64,000 nucleotides of DNA from CAVWSM01 sp963799425 (lineage in GTDB: Bacteria; Actinomycetota; Actinomycetes; Jiangellales; Jiangellaceae). A program made the translations under genes and the position numbers. Within the stretch, counting starts at the first letter, position 1. The number at the start of each line of letters is the position of its first letter. The notes beneath the pieces are model-generated. The model did no database searches and was not told where the DNA came from. It saw only the letters and a list, made by a program, of their open reading frames with translations. The stretch spans positions 124,001 to 188,000 of the forward strand of contig CAWCXA010000019.1 in the NCBI GenBank assembly GCA_963799425.1, written 5' to 3'. Positions 58,331 through 64,000 of the stretch are shown here, piece after piece.

Positions 58331-60302
58331 CTAGGTCGCCAGCTCCGGCATGTCGCGGAACTGATCGAGCGCTTCCGGGTTGGCGAGCGCCTCGCGGTTG
58401 CGCACAGCGCGGCCCGAGACGACGTCGGCCACTGCGAGCTCGACCAGCTTGCCGCTTCGGGTGCGCGGGAGGTCGGCGACCTCGACGATGCGGGCGGGGA
58501 CGTGCCGCGGCGAGAGGTTCTGCCGAAGCTGCCGACGGATCCGGTCGCGCAGCGCGTCATCAAGCTTCGATCCCGGGCGCCATCCGTACGAACAGCACGA
58601 TGCGCGTGTCGTCGTCCCAAGGCTGGCCGATGGCAAGCGACTCCGCGACCTCGTCGAGCTGCTCGACCTGGCGGTAGAGCTCCGCGGTGCCGATGCGCAC
58701 GCCGCCGGCATTGAGCGTCGCGTCCGAGCGCCCGTGAATCACCATGCCGCCGTGCCCTGTCCAGGACGCGAAGTCGCCATGCGCCCAGATGCCGGGGAAG
58801 CGCAGGAAGTAAGCGGCCGCATAGCGCGAGCCGTCATCGTCGCCCCAGAACGCCGCCGGCATTGACGGGAATGGCCGGGTGCACACGAGCTCGCCCCGCT
58901 CCCCCGGCCTGCCGGCGAGTGAGTGCCCCTCCTTGTCGAAGACGTCGACCGCCATGCCCAGCGCCGGCCCCTGGATCTCGCCCGCGTAGACCGGTCGTGT
59001 CGGATCACCGAGCACGAAGCAGCCGACGATGTCGGTGCCGCCGGAGATGGACGCCAGGTGGACGTCGGACTTGATCTCGTCATAGACGTAAGCAAAGCCC
59101 TCTGCCGACAGTGGCGAGCCTGTCGACGCGATGGTGCGCAATGACGACAGGCGATGCGTCTCGCGTGGCCGCAAACCGGCCTTGTGCGCGGCATCGAGGA
59201 ACTTGGCGCTGGTGCCGAAGAAGGTGAGCTCCAGCTCGTCGACCAGGTCGAACATCGCTGTTGGCTCGGGCGCGAACGGGGATCCGTCGTAGAGCACGAC
59301 AGTTGCCTGCTGAGAGAGTGCGGAAACCAGCCAGTTCCACATCATCCAACCGCAGGTGGTGAAGTAGAAGACACGATCGCCAGCGCGTACGTCGCTGTGC
59401 AGCCGGTGCTCGACGACATGCTTGAGCAGCACCCCGCCAGCGCGGTGCACGATGCACTTGGGCTTGCCCGTCGTGCCGCTGCTGTAGAGCACGAAGCCCG
59501 GCGCGTCCACCGGCATCCGTACGAACTCCAGCGATGCACCTGCGTGCTCGTCGAGCGCTTCGCGCCAGCCGCGCGCGCCGGGCACCGACGACACGTCGGG
59601 CTGCTCCTCGAGCTCGCCCACGACCAGCGTCGTCTTGACTGACGGCAGCCCGGCGACCACCTCGGGCAACCGGTCCAGCCGCTGGTGGCGTTTGCCGCCA
59701 TAGACGTAGCCGTCTGCGGCGATCAGCACCGTGGGCTCGACTTGCCCGAAGCGGTCGAGCACGCCCGCCACCCCGAAGTCGGGCGACGTGGAGGTGAACA
59801 CCGCGCCCAGCGAGTTGGCGGCGAGCATCGCCACGACGGTCTCGGGGGTGTTGGGCATCCAGGCGGCGATACGGTCGCCCTCCCCCACACCGATCGCGCG
59901 GAGCGCCGCAGCGGCCGCCGCCACCTGCGATCGCAGCTCGTCCCAGGACAGCGTGCGGCGAACCCCGTCCTCGCGGGCGAACACGATCGCGGGCGCAGGC
60001 CCGGATCCCTGCAGCAGGTTCTCCGCGAGGCTCAGCCGCGCGGCAGGGAGGAAATGCGCGGCCCGCGGATCCGGTGCGTCGACGTAGGCCGCCCCCTCAC
60101 CGAGGTCGCCCACGACACCGCACAGCTCCCACGCGGCCCGCCAGAACTCGCCCGGGTGCTCGACCGACCAGCCGTGCAGCGCCACGCTGTCGGGCAGGTC
60201 GACGCTGTGCCGTTCTGCTACGGCGCGGCGGAACGCGGCCATCGCAGTGGCCGCGGCCCGGTCGGGCGTGGGAGCCCACAACCGTCGACTCTGCTCAGCC
60301 AT
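58331..60302 (-). CDS. Acetoacetyl-CoA synthetase, frameshifted
   Basis: ANL-superfamily ligase activating acetoacetate to acetoacetyl-CoA. It starts MAEQSRRLWAPTPDRAAATAMAAFRRAVAERH at ATG 60302. The ATP motif is LYSSGTTGKPKCIVH, followed by YFTTCGWMMWNWLVSAL and GGTDIVGCF, as in AacS. The frame breaks after FVRMAPG at a GGG run (minus strand, 58572-58574). One G fewer restores PGSKLDDALRDRIRRQLRQNLSPRHVPARIVEVADLP and RTRSGKLVELAVADVVSG (catalytic Lys). The corrected length, about 656 residues, is right for AacS. A sequencing error is likely. Confidence 0.88.
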
Positions 60303-60318
60303 GGGGTCATAGTGCAGC

Positions 60319-60726
60319 ATGGCCGGTTACTCGGGGACGCCGCTTGCGCGCAAGCTTGGCGTGAAGCCCGAGCAACGCGTCCTCGTGGAGCGTGCGCCGG
60401 CCGAGTTCGAGCTCGGGCCTGACCAGCCAGCGCCGCTGACGATCCATCGGCGAGACGGCGGCGGCGATCCGTACGACCTCGTTCTCTGCTTCGTCACCGA
60501 CCGCGCAATGCTCGCGAGGCGGCTCCCGCGGCTGCTCGAGCGCATCCCGAGCGATGGCACGATCTGGGTGTGCTGGCCCAAGCGCGCTTCGAAGGTGCCG
60601 ACCGACATGACCGAGGACGTCGTCCGGGAGATCGGTCTCCCGCTGGGTCTGGTCGATGTCAAGGTGGCGGCTATCGACGAGACGTGGTCGGGGCTGAAGA
60701 TGGTGATCAGGCGCGAGCTGCGCTGA
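60319..60726 (+). CDS. DUF3052-family protein
   Basis: A 135-residue protein: MAGYSGTPLARKLGVKPEQRVLVERAPAEFEL, then LCFVTDRAMLARRLPRLLERIPSDGTIWVCWPKRASKVPTDMTEDVVREIGLPLGLVDVKVAAIDETWSGLKMVIRREL. This is the actinobacterial DUF3052 pattern; function unknown. Divergent from aacS with 16 bp between starts, and 12 bp before the FAD gene, so possibly co-transcribed with it. Confidence 0.85.
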   Translation: MAGYSGTPLARKLGVKPEQRVLVERAPAEFELGPDQPAPLTIHRRDGGGDPYDLVLCFVTDRAMLARRLPRLLERIPSDGTIWVCWPKRASKVPTDMTEDVVREIGLPLGLVDVKVAAIDETWSGLKMVIRRELR

Positions 60727-60738
60727 TCTGGAGGACTG

Positions 60739-62358
60739 ATGGCGAAGCGGTACGACGTGGCCGTGGTCGGCGGCGGGCACAACGGGCTGGTCGCGGCCGC
60801 CTATCTGGCCAAGGCGGGGCTCTCGGTGCTCGTGTGCGAGCGGCGCGAGGTGGTCGGCGGGGCGGCGGTGAGCGAGCACCCCTTCGGGCCGGACTACACG
60901 GTGACCTCGCTGTCGTACGTGGTCAGCCTGCTGCCGCCCGACCTGGTCCGCGACCTCGACCTGGTGCGGCACGGCTACCACGTCTACCCGCAGGGTCCGT
61001 ACTTCGCCCCGCGCCGCGACGGTCGCTTCCTCGCACTGCCACACGACCCGGCGCGACGCCGCGAGGAGATCAAGAAATTCTCGCCACGTGACGCCGATGC
61101 GTACGAGGGGTGGGACGCGTGGATGGCCCGGCTGGCCGGTGTGCTCGGGCCGTTGCTGGCTGAGATTCCGCCGCGCCTCGGGTCGAAGCGAACCACCGAC
61201 CTGGTGAAGCAGGCGGCGCTGCTGCGGCACCTGCGCCGGTGGGACGTGCGCACCGCGTTCGACGCGACACGCCTCCTGACCAGCAGCATCGCCGACCTCG
61301 TCGAGGCGAGGTTCGAGTCGGACGCCGTGCGCGGGGTGCTTTCCGTCTCAGGCGTCATCGGCACGTGGGCGGGCCCGCGGTCGGCCGGCACGGCCTACGT
61401 GATGCTGCACCACCACCTGGGCGACATCGGCGACGGGCACGTCGGCGCCTGGGGATTCCCGCGCGGCGGGATGGGGGCGGTGTCGCAGGCGATCGCGGCG
61501 GCGGCACGGTCGTACGGCGTCGAGATCCGCACGGAGTCGCCGGTCGCCCGCATAGACGTCCGTGACGATCGGGCCGTCGGTGTGACCCTGGACGACGGCG
61601 AGCAGGTCGGCGCCGAGACGGTGATCACGACTGCGCACCCGACGATTTCGTTCCTCCGCCTGCTCGACCGGGGCGTGCTGCCGGCTGAGTTCGTCTCCGA
61701 CATCGAGCAGTGGCAGTCCCGCTCTGGCGTTGTCAAGATCAACCTGGCTGTCGACCGGCTACCTCGGTTCGCGTCCCACCCGGATTTCGACCCGCAGGTA
61801 CACGGCGGCACGATCGTGCTGGCGGAGTCGCTCAACGACATCGAGGGCGCCTATCAGGACGCGGTCGCGGGGCGGCCGGCCGAGCTGCCGTTTGCCGACA
61901 TCTGCATCCCCAGCGTGTTCGACCGGACCCTGGCCCCCGAGGGGCACCACATCGTCTCGCTGTTCACCCAGTGGGTGCCACACACCTGGGCGGCAAAGCC
62001 GCAACCGGCGGATCTCGACGCATACGCCGACCGCGCCGTCGCACGCTTGGAAGCGGTCGCCCCGGGATTCACCGACTCGGTGCTGCACCGGCAGGTGATC
62101 GGCCCGTACGAGATGGAACACGAGTACGGCCTTGTAGGCGGCAACATCTTCCACGGTGAGCTCACGCCGGGGCAGCTGTTCCATGCGCGACCCGCCGCGG
62201 GGTACGCCGATCTGCGCACGCCGCTTCGCGGGCTCTACCAGGCCGGGTCGGCGACGCACGGCGGCGGCGGAGTCACGGGCATTCCGGGCCGCAATGTCGT
62301 ACGCCAGGTGCTCGCCGACCGGCGCCTCGCCCGATGGCGACGGCTGGGCCGCCCATGA
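60739..62358 (+). CDS. FAD-dependent oxidoreductase (phytoene-desaturase/PYROXD2-like)
   Basis: A 539-residue flavoprotein. The dinucleotide loop is VAVVGGGHNGLVAAAYLAKAGLSVLVCERREVVGGAA. The C-terminal FAD motif is GLYQAGSATHGGGGVTGIPGRNVVRQ, as in carotenoid desaturase-like and PYROXD2-like proteins; ISGVIGTWAGP and GGMGAVSQAIAAAARSYGVEIRTESPVARI lie between. GGAGGA precedes the ATG. The stop overlaps the start of the Rieske oxygenase (ATGA). The reaction is not known; an oxidation or desaturation coupled to the oxygenase is plausible. Confidence 0.85.
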   Translation: MAKRYDVAVVGGGHNGLVAAAYLAKAGLSVLVCERREVVGGAAVSEHPFGPDYTVTSLSYVVSLLPPDLVRDLDLVRHGYHVYPQGPYFAPRRDGRFLALPHDPARRREEIKKFSPRDADAYEGWDAWMARLAGVLGPLLAEIPPRLGSKRTTDLVKQAALLRHLRRWDVRTAFDATRLLTSSIADLVEARFESDAVRGVLSVSGVIGTWAGPRSAGTAYVMLHHHLGDIGDGHVGAWGFPRGGMGAVSQAIAAAARSYGVEIRTESPVARIDVRDDRAVGVTLDDGEQVGAETVITTAHPTISFLRLLDRGVLPAEFVSDIEQWQSRSGVVKINLAVDRLPRFASHPDFDPQVHGGTIVLAESLNDIEGAYQDAVAGRPAELPFADICIPSVFDRTLAPEGHHIVSLFTQWVPHTWAAKPQPADLDAYADRAVARLEAVAPGFTDSVLHRQVIGPYEMEHEYGLVGGNIFHGELTPGQLFHARPAAGYADLRTPLRGLYQAGSATHGGGGVTGIPGRNVVRQVLADRRLARWRRLGRP

Positions 62359-63500
62359 TGGCCGGATCCCCGGTCCCCGCCGAGGCGCTCGCGCCGTCGC
62401 TTGAGCCACTCGGCTCGGCGCGCATGCTGCCGGGTGTCGCGTACACCTCGGCCGACGTCCTCGCCTGGGAACGCCGGCACCTGTTCGCCGGCAGCTGGGC
62501 GTGCCTCGGCCGCGCCGACGAGGTGCTGGGCGACGCCGACACCCAGCGGGCTCTTGTCGCCGGCGACATTCCGGTGCTCCTGACCAGGGCCGACGGCGTC
62601 GTGCGGGCGTTCGCCAACACGTGCCGGCACCGCGCCCACGAGCTGCTCCCCGGCGGGAGCACGGTGGCCCGGCAGAGCATCGTGTGCCCGTACCACGCCT
62701 GGTCCTTCGACCTGGACGGCTCGCTGCGCGGCGCACCCGGGTTCCGCGAGGTCCCGTCTTTCGAGCCGGAGCAGCTAGGCCTGGTCCAGCTGCCCCTCGA
62801 CATCTGGCACGGTTGGCTGTTCGTCAACGCCCTCGGTAATGCCGGCTCCTTCGCCGACCACGTCGGGGCGATGGCCGAACTCGTCGCGCCCTATGCGCCT
62901 GAGCGGCTGGTCGTCGCGGCCCGGCACACCTACGACGTCGCCGCCAACTGGAAGGTGATCGTCGAGAACTACCACGAGTGCTACCACTGCCCGCTCATCC
63001 ATCCGGAGCTGTGTGCGGTGTCCCCACCGACGAGTGGAGACAACTTCGACCTCCCCGGCGCGTGGGTGGGTGGCTCGATGGACCTGCGCGAGCATGCCGA
63101 GACGATGTCCCTCGATGGCCGGTCCGGGGGCTCGTTCATCGGCGGCGTCGACCGGCGCAAGGTGCTCTACCTCGGGCTGCTCCCCAATCTGCTTGTGTCG
63201 CTGCACCCCGACTACGTCATGACGCATCGCCTCGAGCCACTCGCGCCCGACCGGACGTCCATCGAGTGCACGTGGCTGTTCCCATCGTCGGAGATCGATC
63301 CGACGTACGCGGTGGAGTTCTGGGACATCACGAACCGCGAGGATTGGGGCGCCTGCGAATCCGTGCAGCGCGGGTTGTCGTCACCGCACTTCCGCCCCGG
63401 CCCGTTCGCTCCCAATGAGGACGCCGTCCACCGGTGGGTGCAGCTGATCGCGAGGGCCTATCTCAGCGACCCATCACCCACCAGGCCGAAAGTGTCCTGA
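62355..63500 (+). CDS. Rieske ring-hydroxylating oxygenase, alpha subunit
   Basis: A 381-residue oxygenase. The Rieske cluster ligands are Cys90-x-His92 and Cys111-x2-His114 (CRHRAHELLPGG...CPYHAWSFD). The mononuclear iron site is in VENYHECYHCPLIHPELC (His207, His211), with the acidic ligand further on. No beta subunit, ferredoxin or reductase gene follows in the window, so partners come from elsewhere. It is translationally coupled to the FAD enzyme. The HECYHC form is close to carnitine/choline/stachydrine-type and other aliphatic-substrate Rieske enzymes; a substrate cannot be assigned. Confidence 0.88.
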   Translation: MMAGSPVPAEALAPSLEPLGSARMLPGVAYTSADVLAWERRHLFAGSWACLGRADEVLGDADTQRALVAGDIPVLLTRADGVVRAFANTCRHRAHELLPGGSTVARQSIVCPYHAWSFDLDGSLRGAPGFREVPSFEPEQLGLVQLPLDIWHGWLFVNALGNAGSFADHVGAMAELVAPYAPERLVVAARHTYDVAANWKVIVENYHECYHCPLIHPELCAVSPPTSGDNFDLPGAWVGGSMDLREHAETMSLDGRSGGSFIGGVDRRKVLYLGLLPNLLVSLHPDYVMTHRLEPLAPDRTSIECTWLFPSSEIDPTYAVEFWDITNREDWGACESVQRGLSSPHFRPGPFAPNEDAVHRWVQLIARAYLSDPSPTRPKVS

Positions 63501-63973
63501 TTGGTTAGCCCCCTTCGCGCTGTATCAAATAGTCGAAGTTGTCCTGTACCGCCGTGGATGCGGCCGCTGGCCTGAACCTGACGTCAGCGCGGTTTCGCGT
63601 CGGATCAGCGAAGCCGAGGACTTCGGCGGCCGCGTGCGTGAGGGCCTGCGCGCCCGAGACATACCACCCAGCGGCGGAGCGGCACTGCCAGATCGCGCGG
63701 TCCACGCTTATCGACGGCACACGGCCGTTGTCGGCCGGTTGGCGCTCAACGTGAGCTATGCCCGTACTCCGGGCGACCTCGCGCGCTGGACGTGCGAATC
63801 GGCCGCCGAAACAGGGCAGCGGCGCACGTTCATCGCGCGAGGTTTGCGGCAGTAAGCCGAGTGCGCGGCGGCGGGTTGGGATCCGCCGGGGGAGGCAACT
63901 ACCCTGGATTTCCGGACTGTCTGTTCGTGGTCATTGGAAGAAGGCGATCGCCGTCGTGTCCCCGCAGGGCTCC
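63501..63973. other. 473-bp region without a convincing gene
   Basis: Overlapping short ORFs exist on both strands. The best is on the minus strand, open from about 63930 to a TAA at 63505, with GTG 63720 as the only plausible start (71 residues, ending QDNFDYLIQREGG; no recognised domain, high GC3). No ribosome site is convincing and no domain is recognised. It could be a degenerate gene fragment. Confidence in any coding call here is low. Confidence 0.3.
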
Positions 63974-64000
63974 ATGAGCAATGCACCCTCCGGTTTCGGC
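63974..64000 (+). CDS. Possible start of a gene running out of the window
   Basis: ATG at 63974 opens a frame MSNAPSGFG that continues past base 64000. Only nine codons are visible. A CAGGGC run lies just upstream as a weak ribosome site. This is a possible gene start and nothing more. Confidence 0.25.

Noticed and set aside
63505..63720. A 71-residue minus-strand gene
   Set aside because: High GC3 but no ribosome site and no recognised family; kept only as part of the unassigned region.

Overview
The window is 64 kb of high-GC DNA from an actinobacterium. Evidence is strongly G/C-biased codons, frequent GTG starts, a WhiB-family protein, NucS, DUF2550 and DUF3052 proteins, and a MurA with Asp in place of the catalytic Cys. 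From memory, the gene order (icmA, meaB, thiolase, mce, coiled-coil gene, nucS, 3-hydroxybutyryl-CoA dehydrogenase, cobalamin adenosyltransferase, atp operon, prfA, rpmE, rho, thrB, thrC, hom, lysA) parallels a conserved Streptomyces chromosomal region. Nocardioides-like relatives are plausible, but I cannot name the species. It reads as core chromosome with a few accessory insertions.

Layout. 1-10.2 kb: a 3'-truncated isobutyryl-CoA mutase large subunit, a sulfonate/nitrate-type ABC importer with a cysteine-free Rrf2 regulator, a MarR regulator, a PH-domain membrane protein with a 51-residue partner, then meaB, thiolase and methylmalonyl-CoA epimerase, and a LysR regulator. 10.3-17.9 kb: whiD/whiB3-like gene, a DivIVA-like coiled-coil protein, two alpha/beta hydrolases, a divergent FtsH-like protease, a lipoprotein, a small zinc protein, and nucS (frameshifted). 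17.9-25.8 kb: ABC exporter with two-component system, UBP zinc finger with Na+/H+ antiporter, STAS protein, 3-hydroxyacyl-CoA dehydrogenase, PAP2 protein. 25.8-29.4 kb: murA, cobalamin adenosyltransferase, then a 1.2-kb unit bounded by perfect 16-bp inverted repeats that carries one wHTH-nuclease (AbiEi-like) gene, then a DUF2550 gene. 29.4-43.6 kb: the complete F1Fo ATP synthase operon (atpZ-B-E-F-H-A-G-D-C), wecA, sua5, prmC, prfA, rpmE, rho. 43.8-50.5 kb: thrB, thrC, hom, lysA, argS and tRNA-Arg(CCG). 50.5-64 kb: META lipoprotein, cupin, DyP peroxidase with its encapsulin shell, TfoX-like protein, QueA-like protein and SDR, HdeD, lnt, acetoacetyl-CoA synthetase, DUF3052, and an FAD oxidoreductase/Rieske oxygenase pair.

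How genes fit together. IcmA, MeaB, epimerase and the PduO-type adenosyltransferase form a coenzyme-B12-dependent acyl-CoA rearrangement set. Thiolase, 3-hydroxyacyl-CoA dehydrogenase and acetoacetyl-CoA synthetase connect it to C4 acyl-CoA metabolism. The DyP C-terminus carries an encapsulin targeting peptide, so those two genes should build a loaded nanocompartment.

Two results stand out. First, the AbiEi-like gene is framed by inverted copies of a hairpin repeat and breaks what I believe is a conserved neighbourhood; a third, solo copy of the repeat lies upstream of prfA. This looks like an undescribed REP/MITE-like mobile unit. Second, six genes (atpB, atpF, atpH, thrB, nucS, aacS) carry seven frameshifts, and each is explained by one extra base in a short homopolymer run. 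Because several of these genes should be essential, I read them as sequencing or assembly errors rather than decay.
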